Assembly (NCBI RefSeq): GCF_030503435.1
Contig: NZ_JAUKPO010000036.1
Coordinates: forward strand, 1 to 64,000
Origin: Rhodocytophaga aerolata
GTDB taxonomy: Bacteria > Bacteroidota > Bacteroidia > Cytophagales > 172606-1
Direction: 5' to 3'
Length of the DNA: 64,000 nt
The notes below the pieces were generated by a model. It saw nothing but the letters and a program-made list of their open reading frames with translations, did not search any database and had not been told where the DNA came from. The position numbers and the translations under genes were made by a program. This document shows, piece by piece, positions 18,024 through 27,823 of the stretch (positions are counted from its first letter, which is position 1; each line of letters starts with the position of its first letter).

Positions 18024-19139
18024 ATGAAACAATCCATACTTATAGTTGCCGCCTGTGCGCTTTTTGCCTGCTGCAACCCGCAACAAAAGCAAGCTAATCA
18101 ACAAGCTGCTACTATATCCGGTAACCCAACCGATACTATCAGGCCGGTACTAATAACGGAAGCCGCTGAGCACGACACCGATGATCCGGCTATCTGGATT
18201 CATCCCACTGACCCTGCCCAAAGTCTGATTATTGGTACAGATAAAGATTCTCTCGGTGCCTTATATGTGTATGATCTGAATGGCAAAATTATAGAAGACA
18301 AAGTAGTAAAAGGCCTGCTACGGCCTAATAATGTAGATATTGAATATGGGTTTGAGATGAGTGGCCAGCAGGTGGATATTGCCGTAGTTACCGAAAGGCT
18401 TACAAACAAGATCCGTATTTTCTCCCTGCCGGATATGAAACCCCTGGACAAGGGCGGCATCCCGGTATTTGAAGGAGAAGCCCAGCGGGCACCTATGGGT
18501 ATTTCTCTCTACAAGAACCCGCAGGACACTAAAATGTATGCTATGGTAGGCCGCAAAGAAGGCCCCACCAACGGCTCCTACCTCTGGCAATACCTCCTGG
18601 AAGAAGGTCCAAAAGGTACTATCAAAGCTACCGTTGTCCGGAAGTTTGGTACCTGGAGCGGAAAAAAAGAAATAGAATCCATTGCCGTAGACGATGCCCT
18701 GGGCTATGTGTATTATTCAGATGAAGGTGTAGGCGTACGGAAGTACTATGCACATCCGGATAGCAGCCATACCCAGTTAGCCTTATTTGCCAGCAGCGGC
18801 TTTGCCCAGGACCATGAAGGCATTTCCATCTACCAAACAGACGAGCAAACCGGCTATATTATAGTGTCGGATCAGCAGGCGTCCAGGTTTCACATCTTTA
18901 CCCGGGAAGGGAGCCCGGCTAATCCACATGAGCATACCCTTGTAAAAACCGTAACCCTGGCTGTAATAGAAAGTGATGGTTCTGAGGTGACCAGCCAGAG
19001 CCTGAATAAACAGTTCAAAGGCGGGTTATTTGTGGCCATGTCTGACGACAAAACATTTCATTACTATGCCTGGAAAGATATTTCGGGGGGAAACTTAAAA
19101 ATCAAGGAAGAAGAGGCTCTAAAGGAATCATTCGATTAA
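18024..19139 (+). CDS. Beta-propeller phytase, lipoprotein
   Basis: 371 residues. A lipoprotein-type signal (ALFAC-C, lipidated Cys about 16) is followed by the beta-propeller (BPP) fold. HDTDDPAIWIHPTDPAQS is the family signature with calcium- and phosphate-binding Asp residues; later blades include YYSDEGVGVRKYY and FAQDHEGISIY. BPPs hydrolyse phytate (inositol hexakisphosphate) in a calcium-dependent way; the lipid anchor would place it on the outer membrane. Same direction as the STN-TonB receptor, so degradation and uptake are probably coupled under the ECF sigma factor. Confidence 0.9.
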   Translation: MKQSILIVAACALFACCNPQQKQANQQAATISGNPTDTIRPVLITEAAEHDTDDPAIWIHPTDPAQSLIIGTDKDSLGALYVYDLNGKIIEDKVVKGLLRPNNVDIEYGFEMSGQQVDIAVVTERLTNKIRIFSLPDMKPLDKGGIPVFEGEAQRAPMGISLYKNPQDTKMYAMVGRKEGPTNGSYLWQYLLEEGPKGTIKATVVRKFGTWSGKKEIESIAVDDALGYVYYSDEGVGVRKYYAHPDSSHTQLALFASSGFAQDHEGISIYQTDEQTGYIIVSDQQASRFHIFTREGSPANPHEHTLVKTVTLAVIESDGSEVTSQSLNKQFKGGLFVAMSDDKTFHYYAWKDISGGNLKIKEEEALKESFD

Positions 19140-20331
19140 CAGAATTTAAAATCTTTTTGCTTGTAATTTTAAAAGCTGATATAAAATTTCCAGCTACCCC
19201 TAAGCTATTTGCGGAATAAGCGAAGAAAGGATGAAAGACAGACCAGGATTTGTTGTATAATATATAAATCTTTTCAATCATCGTTTGTTATCGATTACTG
19301 TTTAGCTTTTAATGAAAGTCCATCAGGTGAAATGGATAAGCTTTGTAGTTTTTTCTTAAGATTGTAGTTCTCTATTGATTGTCACCAGGCGTTATTTTGT
19401 AAAATCTATTGGCAGGAGTAGTAATTTAATGGTTAATCTTTTATCAGCTAAGATGTAACAGCTAACAGTCTTGTTCGGCTATCAGTTGACAAAAACATCA
19501 GTTGAATATTCGCTAAAAATAAAAGGGGGCAAAGGGGGCTGTAGGAACTTGAAGCGCAGGATAAAACCACTTTAATCACCATTACTTATACAATAGCTTT
19601 TTCCTTAGTGGCTACTATTTCGTAGCAAGACTACTTTCCACTTTAACGGGGGAAACCCAAAAGCGAGCAATCGCTGCGTGGAAAGGCTCTGCAGCACTTG
19701 ATCAAGGGCTTGTATTTTACGCTCGTATGTCTCAAGGCGTTGTTGGTAAACCAGTATTGCTTGATTATTGGCTATTCTTTATAGGTCAGCCAACTTGTAA
19801 TGTTAGCTGTATGTAGCAGAGCTTATACAGCTGCTCAGCAAAAAGCATAAGCTAGGATAGAAACGGTCTTTCGCTGAAACCCAATATTGTCCAATCAAAC
19901 GGAAAAGTAGCTATTGCCATTCTCACTACAAAGCTGTCAAGTACTTAAATCTTGAACCATGTTTTTAAGGGCAGTTTGCCTCATCTTTTCTGAAGGGAAC
20001 AATGCGTGTGAGTGGCAGACCAGGCAAGCAACTGTCTAAGGCAAGAAGCTAACCGGATAAAGCAGGCTACCAGTTAATGCAACTACCCTAGGAGCTTCAT
20101 TTTTTTTCGTTTCAAGCAGTAACTTTTTGTGTATGAGCCAATCCGAGAGTGAGTTATGTTGCAGAAGAATAGTATTTGAATCATAACTTTTTCGTATTAG
20201 ATTTACTGAAGGTCTGTATTCTTTCCTCTTCCTATGCCTATCTTAGAGAAGCAATGGATGCCAAGAAGCTTTTTTTTAACTAAGAAGATGGATTTGTAAT
20301 ACTTTTTGAACTGTGTTAACTTTTAGCTTGT
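19140..20331. other. Intergenic, 1.2 kb, degraded sequence
   Basis: No intact gene. Bases 19476-19494 match 1421-1439 at 18 of 19 positions, followed by another short shared block. On the minus strand about 19618-19785, a 55-60 residue open stretch reads as a coiled coil (QQRLETYERKIQALDQVLQSL) flanked by stops; it may be a gene fragment. I cannot name either element. Confidence 0.3.
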
Positions 20332-22476
20332 ATGGATCTGCTTGGCTCTTTGGAGAAAAAAATAGTGGTGGGCTCAATTGTTGCGTTGATTCTGCTCTTG
20401 ATCATTGGAGTAGTTCCATTGCTTAGTATCCAACGCTTAGTTGCCTCTGCAGAACAGCTGCAAGATGTGGAGGCCTCTCTAGAGAGCCTTGGAACAACGC
20501 TGTCTCATCTAAAGGATATCGAAACAGGCACCAGAGGCTTTGTTATTACCCGGAGAAGGGAGTTTTTAGAACCTTATCAAAGTGCTTTAGCACAACTTCC
20601 CCATGAGTTAAGCCTACTTCCTGGCACGTTGCATGCTGCTAAGAACAGGTCCTATTACCTGCCTACGTTGCACGCGCTAATCACCCAAAAAATAGCTTTA
20701 TCTGAAAGCATTATTGAAAGGAATACAAAAGAAGCATCTAGCCAAGCTTCCCAGTTGCAGCAAATTGAGCAAGGGAAAAGACTAATGGATCAAATCCGGG
20801 TGCTTATTTCCCAGATGCAAATCGAAGAGAGAAACCTGCTTTCTATTCGGGAAAAACAAAATGCGAGTCTCATTACAATCACCTATGTAGTTATCATAGG
20901 CTGTAGCCTGGTAGCTATCTTTTCTGTTTTGTTCTCGATTATTTTTATCAGAACAGATGTAGTTAAACGCAGGAAAGCAGAAGAAAACCTGCTAAAAAGT
21001 GAAGCCTTACTCAATGAAGCCCAGCGTATAGCTAAGATGGGCAGCTGGGAGTATGATGTGGAGAAAGATCAGCTTTCGGCTTCCGATTCCTTACACAAGA
21101 TTTTCGAAGTGAGCGATACAAAGCATGCGCTGGAAACCTCTGAGCAATTTTATCACTATCTACACCCAAACGATAGGGCAGGGCTCCAACAAGCAAGCAA
21201 GCAGTGCATAGAAACTGGAGAAAGCTTTCAGACAGAATACCGGCTTTTGCTGCCCGGAGGCAATCAAAAATACATCTTGAGCTATGTAAGGCCCTTGAAA
21301 GAGCAAGAGGGAAATGTCAGAAAAGTAAGAGGCACCTGTCAGGACATAACAGAACTCAAATATGCGCAAGAGGCGCTTGTTCAATCTGAGAAATTATTTT
21401 CTACTATTTTCAAGTTGATTCCTTTTCCTACAGGCATTACCCGCTTGAGAGATGGAAAAGTGATTGTGGCCAATGAGAAAGCCTTACAGGTGTTTGGGTA
21501 TACAGCTCTTGAAGTGAGCAATACCACTACAATCGAGCTGAAGCTATGGAACAATCCTCAGGAAAGGGAGTTGCTCGTGCAACAGCTAAAAAGGCAGCCC
21601 ATCCTCGAGTTTGAAAAAAAATATTATACCAAAGAAGGCAAAGAGTGGGATGCCATCACCTATATAGAAGTCATAGAATGGGATAACGAACCCTGTTTAC
21701 TCATTATTTTGCAAGATATCACCGATCGTAAAAGAGTAGAGGAAGCCATTAAAGCCTATGCAGGACAACTCGAAGAGCTCAATGCAAGTAAAGATAAGTT
21801 CTTTTCTATCATTGCCCATGATTTGCTGAGCCCCTTAAATGGGATACTTGGCTCGGCAGACTTGTTAGCCAATCAACTCAACCATCTACAAGAAAAAGAT
21901 ATTCAAGAGCTTTCCAGGGCAATTTACAGCTCTACAACCCACCTAAAAAAATTACTGACCAATTTATTGGAATGGGCAAGGATGCAAAAAGGAGAGCTGG
22001 GTTTTCAGATAGAAAGGGTAAACCTTTACAAGATTGCTTGTGAAGAAATTGCCTCCTTGCAAGAGAATGCCAGGCAGAAAGAGCTTACCTTAGATATATG
22101 TATTCCTCAAGCACTACTCGTGCAAGCAGATGAGCCAATGCTTCGTACTGTAATCAGAAACCTAGTAGCAAATGCCATTAAGTTTTCAAATACAGGCGGC
22201 TATATCTGCATAAAAGGAGAAGGGCGGCAAAAACAAGTGCAAATCAGTGTACAGGATACAGGTGTAGGCATGAGCAGGCAAATGCAGCAAAAACTGTTTC
22301 ACTTAGAAGGCAAACAAACCTCTGTTGGAACAGCCGGAGAAAAAGGAACAGGCTTAGGACTTATGCTCTGTAAAGAATTCATAGAAAAACATGGAGGAAA
22401 GATATGGGTAGAAAGTGAGCCTGGCAAAGGGAGCATTTTTATGTTTACCCTTGCTAGCCATGTTGAAAAGGAATAA
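20332..22476 (+). CDS. CHASE3-PAS-PAS sensor histidine kinase
   Basis: 714 residues. Two membrane helices (about 11-31 and 182-207) flank a CHASE3 sensor with the conserved DIETGTRGFVITRRREFLEPYQ. Two PAS/PAC units follow (about 220-345 and 350-475), then HisKA with the phospho-acceptor His496 (FFSIIAHDLLSPLNG) and a HATPase_c domain (N-box VIRNLVANAIKFSN, then DTGVGM and GTGLGLMLCKEF). It senses an unknown extracytoplasmic or cytoplasmic cue. The next gene on the same strand is a one-domain response regulator, 338 nt away, a plausible partner, though that gene has its own duplicated upstream region. Confidence 0.9.
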   Translation: MDLLGSLEKKIVVGSIVALILLLIIGVVPLLSIQRLVASAEQLQDVEASLESLGTTLSHLKDIETGTRGFVITRRREFLEPYQSALAQLPHELSLLPGTLHAAKNRSYYLPTLHALITQKIALSESIIERNTKEASSQASQLQQIEQGKRLMDQIRVLISQMQIEERNLLSIREKQNASLITITYVVIIGCSLVAIFSVLFSIIFIRTDVVKRRKAEENLLKSEALLNEAQRIAKMGSWEYDVEKDQLSASDSLHKIFEVSDTKHALETSEQFYHYLHPNDRAGLQQASKQCIETGESFQTEYRLLLPGGNQKYILSYVRPLKEQEGNVRKVRGTCQDITELKYAQEALVQSEKLFSTIFKLIPFPTGITRLRDGKVIVANEKALQVFGYTALEVSNTTTIELKLWNNPQERELLVQQLKRQPILEFEKKYYTKEGKEWDAITYIEVIEWDNEPCLLIILQDITDRKRVEEAIKAYAGQLEELNASKDKFFSIIAHDLLSPLNGILGSADLLANQLNHLQEKDIQELSRAIYSSTTHLKKLLTNLLEWARMQKGELGFQIERVNLYKIACEEIASLQENARQKELTLDICIPQALLVQADEPMLRTVIRNLVANAIKFSNTGGYICIKGEGRQKQVQISVQDTGVGMSRQMQQKLFHLEGKQTSVGTAGEKGTGLGLMLCKEFIEKHGGKIWVESEPGKGSIFMFTLASHVEKE

Positions 22477-22755
22477 CTGTTAAGACTTTTTTATGTAGAA
22501 GCCTTCGCTTACTCACAACTAAAAATCACCGGCTGAAATCAGCGGCTGACTGCTTCCAATGAGCTAAGCAGGTTCTTTATCAGCCCTATTCAGATTAAAA
22601 GCCAGGTGATCAAAAGCAGGCAGGGTAAGCATAAAACAAAGTAACTAGAGAGGACAGCACAGGAAAAAGGCAAATTGCTTGAGTCAAGAGTATAGGGCTT
22701 ATGAGACATACTTCTATACTAGTTTACCGGGCCGGAGAGGGTTAGGTATAATTTA

Positions 22756-22799
22756 TTGGTAGTATAGGCCCATAATTAATACATTTATAGGTACACCTA
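22756..22799 (+). promoter_or_regulatory. Putative Bacteroidota promoter and operator of the response regulator
   Basis: A TTGG at 22756-22759 and TACATTTA at 22780-22787 (one mismatch to TAnnTTTG) are separated by 20 nt. Directly after is the inverted repeat TAGGT-AC-ACCTA (22788-22799), 16 nt before the ATG. The same sequence occurs at 46546-46589. Confidence 0.4.
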
Positions 22800-22814
22800 G
22801 CATGGATCTGCTTT

Positions 22815-23219
22815 ATGAAAAAATTATACAAGACCATTCTCGTAGATGATGATGCTACCTGTGTCTTCATTGCTCAGATACTGATGAAAAAAGCAGGCAT
22901 AACCCAAGGCATCTATACGGCTGAGAATGGCCGGCAGGCACTGGAGCTAATTGAGCGAAGCTGCCAAAAGGATTATCAAGGGAAGGATGCCTGCTGTCCG
23001 GACCTGATTCTGCTTGACATCAATATGCCGGTTATGAACGGCTTTGAGTTTTTAGAAGCCCTTGATCAACGATGGGGCTTAAATCCGCAGATTACCAGGA
23101 TCTATTTGCTGACTAGCTCTACCAATCCTGCGGATGTAGAAAAAGCCAGCCGCTATGCCATAGCCGGGTATATCGAGAAACCACTCACTTTGGAGAAATT
23201 AATCAGTCTTGGGCTTTAA
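22815..23219 (+). CDS. Single-domain response regulator, copy 1
   Basis: 134 residues, a lone receiver domain: acidic pocket VDDDAT near residue 12, phospho-acceptor Asp68 (LLDINMP), switch Thr in LLTSST and the conserved Lys in IEKPLT. No output domain, so it acts by protein contact (CheY/Spo0F-like or a phosphorelay). The protein is identical to the one at 46605-47009; the genes differ by three synonymous changes. It follows the CHASE3 histidine kinase on the same strand. Confidence 0.9.
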   Translation: MKKLYKTILVDDDATCVFIAQILMKKAGITQGIYTAENGRQALELIERSCQKDYQGKDACCPDLILLDINMPVMNGFEFLEALDQRWGLNPQITRIYLLTSSTNPADVEKASRYAIAGYIEKPLTLEKLISLGL

Positions 23220-23446
23220 GGGGAAGCTGTCTACCTGTTCGCTAATTTCAAAACGCTCACGCCTACTTCCGGACAGATATTGACAAGCAAAACGCACTTG
23301 ATATACTGGAAGGTTTCAAAAGTAAACCTCTACCCATAAACCTGTTATTCTCAATGCCAGCTTACTTAAGTAAAACAGCATGTGATGGAGATGATAAGAA
23401 GTGTAAAAGAAAGGTGAATTTTGCCATTATTCCTTCAATCTTAGTT

Positions 23447-25870
23447 TCACTGCACTCTCCGGCGCTCCTCTTCCGAACCAGTGGCTCTTTGCTTAGCCGC
23501 TTTCACCTGGCTGTTGCCAAAATTGCGTGAATAGGTAAGACGTACGACCCGGGGTTCAAAACGAAAACCTATATTCTGATACATATCTAAGGCAGGCAGA
23601 TCATTTATTGCCTCAAAAGGCATCGTCCAGAACAGATCTGATACGGATACTCTTAACGTACCCTTATTGTTGATTTTTTTCTGAATACCTACATTCACAA
23701 ATCCATAGGGCTTAATTACCAGGATACCAAAATAGGAGCGCGACTTATAAAGGGCTGATACTTCAATGGAAAAATCCTTTGGCAAATTGAATGTTTGAGT
23801 TGAATTAATTTGACCTGAATACCCACGTATGTGCAGCGTTTCTCCCCCGTAATCTGTCATGCTCTGCTGCCAGTTGCCCATCAGATTGTTCTGCATTTGC
23901 CACCAGGAGCTAATGCTTAGAGGAATAGTCAGATTTAGTGAATAAGTCCGGACGCGATTAATGTTGTCTTTATAGGTATATTGTTTATTTTGCTCAGGAT
24001 CAATCCGCATCACCCAGCTAATGGCATTGGCATCGTGGCTATACTGTAGAGCAAGCATGTACTTTTTCTTGTATTGATAAGAGGCCTGCAAAGCATTGGT
24101 GATGGCAGGTTTTAAAGAGGTATTGCCATACAAGGAAGTGTAGGGATCAACAAAGGTAAACACTGGCGCCAGATCATTGTAAGTAGGCCTGGTGATGCGG
24201 CGGCTATAGGAGAATTGCATACTGTTATTTTTATTGAGGTCTCTGGAAATAAACACACTGGGGAACAAATAGTGGTAACGGCGCTTCACTATGTTTTCTC
24301 CGGCCGTAGTGGTTAAGTCTGTGTGCGTATATTCCCAGCGTAAGCCCGTTTGCAGGCTTGTGTTCGCATCAAACTTGTGATGAAAGTTCATATAGGCTGC
24401 CCCAATATCTTCCAGCATCTCAAGATTTTCACTAAACTCGGGCTCTCTTTGCCATGCATCCTCATAGCGTTTTTCAAGCAGCACATTATTCTTTAATCTG
24501 GAAAAAGTAGCTTTGACGCCGGTTTCCAGCTTTGAATGTTCATTGAAATTTTTTGAGTAATCCGCTTTTCCAACCCAAAGGTGGAGAGGGGTACGTTTAC
24601 TGCTGTTGAGCTGCTCCAGGCTATGGGTATTTTCTTGTCTGTATTGGTAAGCATTGGTATACCAATGTGGATTGTTGTGATGATAGAGCAGGTAATCCAC
24701 ATCTACACTTAGCTGCCCTTTGGAGGCAAAGGAATGCTCAAGGTTTACGTTTCCCATCAAATGCCGCCACTGGTTTATCTCATGGTCTTTCACATCTATG
24801 GTTTTCTCAATTTGTTTCGCTTGATAAAAGGCCGCCTCGTTGAGGGCAAACTGCTCTTGCCTGTTATTAAAGCCTGCGATCAGGCCGCTTAAGCTAGTTT
24901 GGGTGCCTAGTGAATATTCAAATCCTAGCCTGCCATTGTAAGTCAGATGATGTGTATTGCGGTTAGATACATTGCTGCTCTGCTGCAGTGTTTGATCATA
25001 AATAAACCTGCGGCTGGTATAGGTAGAGAACCAGTAATGATCCCAAAGAAATGAGCCATCCGCAAAGACATTTACTTTCTCCCGGCGGTGGTTTACATTC
25101 ACGCTGGCAGCTGGCCTCTCATACCAGCCATACCCCATCGTTACCGAGTAGTTGCCATTGGTGCCAATATCGGTATTCTTTTTTAGCACAATATTGATTA
25201 TACCCGCATTGCCTTCGGCATCATAGCTGGCGGAGGGAGCCGTGATGAGTTCAATCTTTTCAATGTTTCCGGCATTCATACCACTTAACATCTGCAAAAT
25301 AGCTTCCATAGGTAAGCGGCTAAGCTTTCCGTTAATCATGACCAGTACACCTGTTTTGCCACTCATCGAAAGAGAGTTATTCTGCCGGTTAAGGCTAATG
25401 CCAGGCGAACGTTCCAGGATGTCGAGTGCTGTTGAGCCTGCTGCCGTAATACTACTGCCTACATTTACAACTAACTTATCTAGCTGCTGTTCAAATAAAG
25501 GCTTGCTTGCCTCTACAGTCACTTCATGCAGTTGCCTGCTGTCTTCTTGTAGGGTAACTGTTTTGAGATCAAAAATATCGTTACTGGAGGTTATCTGGAA
25601 TAGGGAAGAATAACTCTTCTTATAGCCAACCATGGAACCAAGCAATATATAGGCGCCAGGTTTTATATCAGCTATATGATAGGTGCCGCTCTCGTTAGTT
25701 ACCATGCCTTTCACCAAGGAAGAATCCTTGGCACTTAGCAGCAGCACATTAGCAAAGGCTAGCGGTTTGCCATCGCTTTCTACTTTACCACGAATGAGTG
25801 ACTGGCCAAAGGTCTGCTGTGAAAAACAGAGAAAGAGCAGAAAGAGGGGATAAGTAAAGGTGTGTTTCAT
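23447..25870 (-). CDS. TonB-receptor-like outer-membrane beta-barrel protein
   Basis: 807 residues from the ATG at 25870 (MKHTFTYPLFLLFLCF); the open frame starts 18 codons earlier without a signal-like sequence. A signal peptide ending TFGQ is followed by a CarboxypepD_reg-like domain (RGKVESDGKPLAFANVLLLS), a plug-like region (ALDILERSPGISLNRQNNSL, then GVLVMINGKLSRLP, ITAPSASYDAEGNAGIINIVL) and a large barrel of the outer-membrane beta-barrel family. These lack a known ligand and often have modest length, as here. Nothing near it suggests a substrate. Confidence 0.85.
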   Translation of the reverse strand: MKHTFTYPLFLLFLCFSQQTFGQSLIRGKVESDGKPLAFANVLLLSAKDSSLVKGMVTNESGTYHIADIKPGAYILLGSMVGYKKSYSSLFQITSSNDIFDLKTVTLQEDSRQLHEVTVEASKPLFEQQLDKLVVNVGSSITAAGSTALDILERSPGISLNRQNNSLSMSGKTGVLVMINGKLSRLPMEAILQMLSGMNAGNIEKIELITAPSASYDAEGNAGIINIVLKKNTDIGTNGNYSVTMGYGWYERPAASVNVNHRREKVNVFADGSFLWDHYWFSTYTSRRFIYDQTLQQSSNVSNRNTHHLTYNGRLGFEYSLGTQTSLSGLIAGFNNRQEQFALNEAAFYQAKQIEKTIDVKDHEINQWRHLMGNVNLEHSFASKGQLSVDVDYLLYHHNNPHWYTNAYQYRQENTHSLEQLNSSKRTPLHLWVGKADYSKNFNEHSKLETGVKATFSRLKNNVLLEKRYEDAWQREPEFSENLEMLEDIGAAYMNFHHKFDANTSLQTGLRWEYTHTDLTTTAGENIVKRRYHYLFPSVFISRDLNKNNSMQFSYSRRITRPTYNDLAPVFTFVDPYTSLYGNTSLKPAITNALQASYQYKKKYMLALQYSHDANAISWVMRIDPEQNKQYTYKDNINRVRTYSLNLTIPLSISSWWQMQNNLMGNWQQSMTDYGGETLHIRGYSGQINSTQTFNLPKDFSIEVSALYKSRSYFGILVIKPYGFVNVGIQKKINNKGTLRVSVSDLFWTMPFEAINDLPALDMYQNIGFRFEPRVVRLTYSRNFGNSQVKAAKQRATGSEEERRRVQ

Positions 25871-26741
25871 AAAGGGTAGCTTTTGCAATGATTCTACTTG
25901 AGTGGGATAGACCGATAGCAGCAACTGTGTCAGTATGTTCCATGTTCAAAAGTAAATTATGGAGACCAGGAAGCGGACTACTTGACTCGCTGCCAGATTT
26001 CCTCTAGAGCATAAGGCTTTTATGAGAAAAATTAGGCGGCGATTAGAATTGAAAAGCTAGCTGGCTTACTCAGATTAAGGAAGAACCACTTTACTGAAAA
26101 ATGTACTAGAGGAGAATAAATATATTCTACCCTATTGGGCAATACTCCTATGCATCGCTTTCGCTGAAGCTATGCCTAAAAGTATAAGGTATGTGCGTTA
26201 ATTCTTTGCGTTTGTATGTAACCTAAAAAGGTTGATTTGATGGAAGAGTTGATAACAAGAAGCCAAAAATGCTGTTACTTCTGCTGGTTTGATAAATTGA
26301 ATTTACAGTATAACTGATTAATAGTCAATACTTAAAATTAGGTATTTTTTTATATTGACCTTTCTAGCCTCCTATCTTCTCCTAGAATTGTCTGCTAGAA
26401 ACCTCTTCTTGTAAACAAATTCATCAGGGTAGGATAGGAGGCAACTAATTACACCTGGTGGAATAGCTTTATTGCCGGCAAAGCATGAGTCGCGAAGATG
26501 CATAGTGCCGATTGAATCAATTTTTTGGAAAATTTGCCTATGCGTTTTTTAGACAGGGAATTGATATGTTTTTTTTCTGCCATCCTCCACAACACTGGGC
26601 TCTTGTCTTTCCAAGAAACGATAGATAGATCCTTTCAGGGTTTATCCTTGCAATAACAGGATAAAATCTTTAAATAGTAGGAGCTTTAGTAAGTAAGTCT
26701 CCAGTTGATTTCTCCTTATCATTGCTAATACAAATCCATCC
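25871..26741. other. Intergenic, 870 bp
   Basis: Divergent region between the barrel protein and RidA. It contains the TACYTAA-type inverted repeat at 26329-26344. No gene, RNA or repeat otherwise recognised. Confidence 0.4.
26329..26344. promoter_or_regulatory. TACTTAA-N2-TTAGGTA inverted repeat, site A
   Basis: Two imperfect inverted heptamers separated by AA, about 400 nt upstream of the RidA-family gene. It matches the elements at 30834 and 33147 in spacing and central AA. The 7-2-7 layout resembles NarL-type response-regulator sites; the assignment is inference. Confidence 0.45.
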
Positions 26742-27284
26742 ATGCATTCTATGACAAAGCTATTTTTTTCTCTTTTACTAGTAGTATTGCTCTCTACCCA
26801 GGCTAGCCTTGCCCAGAATAAGCAGGTAGACCCTGAAAAGCGAATCAAGGAACTAGGTATCACCTTAAAAGAACCCCCGGCACCTATAGCCAATTTCGTT
26901 CCGGCAGTGACGGCTGGCAAACTGGTTTTTATTTCAGGGCATGGACCTGTAGAGGCAAATGGGCAATACCTAAAAGGGAAAGTGGGTAGAGACCTGGATG
27001 TGGAGCAGGGTAAAGCAGCCGCCAGATTAACAGCGATTACTCTACTAGGGGTGCTCAAATCGCATGTGGGGGATCTCAGTAAAGTGAAGCGTATCGTGAA
27101 AGTGTTAGGCATGGTGAACGCTACCGAAGATTTTGATCAACATCCGCAAGTAATCAATGGCTTTTCTGATCTGATGGTAGAGGTGTTTGGGGAAAATGGC
27201 CGTCATGCCCGTTCGGCTGTTGGAATGGGTTCTCTGCCGATGGGGATTCCCGTAGAAATCGAGATGATTGTGGAGTTAAAATAA
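26742..27284 (+). CDS. Secreted RidA-family protein
   Basis: 180 residues with a signal peptide (LFFSLLLVVLLSTQASLAQ) ahead of a RidA/YjgF-UK114 domain of the YjgH-like subgroup: LVFISGHGPVEANGQYLKGKVGRDLDVEQGKAAA and a C-terminal GMGSLPMGIPVEIEMIVEL. RidA enzymes deaminate reactive enamine/imine intermediates in the cytoplasm; an exported member probably has another role, which is unknown. Met4 at 26751 is an alternative start. An unusual 7-2-7 inverted repeat lies upstream at 26329. Confidence 0.8.
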   Translation: MHSMTKLFFSLLLVVLLSTQASLAQNKQVDPEKRIKELGITLKEPPAPIANFVPAVTAGKLVFISGHGPVEANGQYLKGKVGRDLDVEQGKAAARLTAITLLGVLKSHVGDLSKVKRIVKVLGMVNATEDFDQHPQVINGFSDLMVEVFGENGRHARSAVGMGSLPMGIPVEIEMIVELK

Positions 27285-27316
27285 GCAGGTAGTTCTTGCT
27301 GAAAATAAAACATCGC

Positions 27317-27823
27317 ATGGAGTATATTATAGAAACGCCGAGAGTAGGCTTACGAAAATTTACCCTGGCAGATACAGATTTTATACTTCGCCTTCTAAAC
27401 AGTCCGGGATGGTTACAGTTCATTGGAGACCGGCATGTAAAAACTCATCAGCAAGCAGTCAGGTATCTTCAGCAGGGTCCTTTACAAAGCTATCATCAAA
27501 ATGGATTTGGTTTATGCCTGGTAGAAAAGAAGGATGACAAAACGCCTATTGGCATGTGTGGGCTACTTAAAAGGAATAGCTTAGAAAACCCTGATATAGG
27601 ATTTGCCTTCTTAGAAGACTTTCAGGGACAAGGCTATGCTTTTGAAATGGCTAGCGCTACGTTAACCTATGCCACAAATAGCTTAGGCATATCAAAAATT
27701 TGGGCAATCACCTTACCCAATAACCTGAAATCAATCCGCCTTTTAGAAAAACTAGGACTTTACTACCTCAAAACCCAATGGTTTGCCGATAGTAAACAGG
27801 AACTTTTCATATACAGTAATTAA
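27317..27823 (+). CDS. GNAT-family N-acetyltransferase (RimJ/RimL type)
   Basis: 168 residues from the ATG at 27317 (MEYIIETPRVGLRKF); an upstream in-frame start at 27296 is less likely. The family pattern is ETPRVGLRKFTLADTDFI at the start, the acetyl-CoA loop region FLEDFQGQGYAFEMA and the conserved N-x-KSIRLLEKLGL near the end. It would acetylate an amino group on a protein or small molecule; substrate unknown. It follows RidA closely (about 30 nt) and is probably in the same transcript. Confidence 0.85.
   Translation: MEYIIETPRVGLRKFTLADTDFILRLLNSPGWLQFIGDRHVKTHQQAVRYLQQGPLQSYHQNGFGLCLVEKKDDKTPIGMCGLLKRNSLENPDIGFAFLEDFQGQGYAFEMASATLTYATNSLGISKIWAITLPNNLKSIRLLEKLGLYYLKTQWFADSKQELFIYSN

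Larger units (their letters stand above)
22609..23299 (+). repeat. 691-bp repeat unit, copy 1 (response regulator plus upstream)
   Basis: Matches 46399-47089 in direct orientation. The first 559 bases (22609-23167) are identical. The last 132 bases carry 11 substitutions: three synonymous ones in the gene (23168, 23189, 23198) and eight after its stop. Homology ends at about 23299. No inverted termini, transposase or target duplication is visible, so this is a segmental duplication, probably homogenised by gene conversion. Confidence 0.95.

Noticed and set aside
22609-23299. Treating the 691-bp duplicate as a mobile element
   Set aside because: No terminal inverted repeats, transposase or target duplications are visible at either copy.
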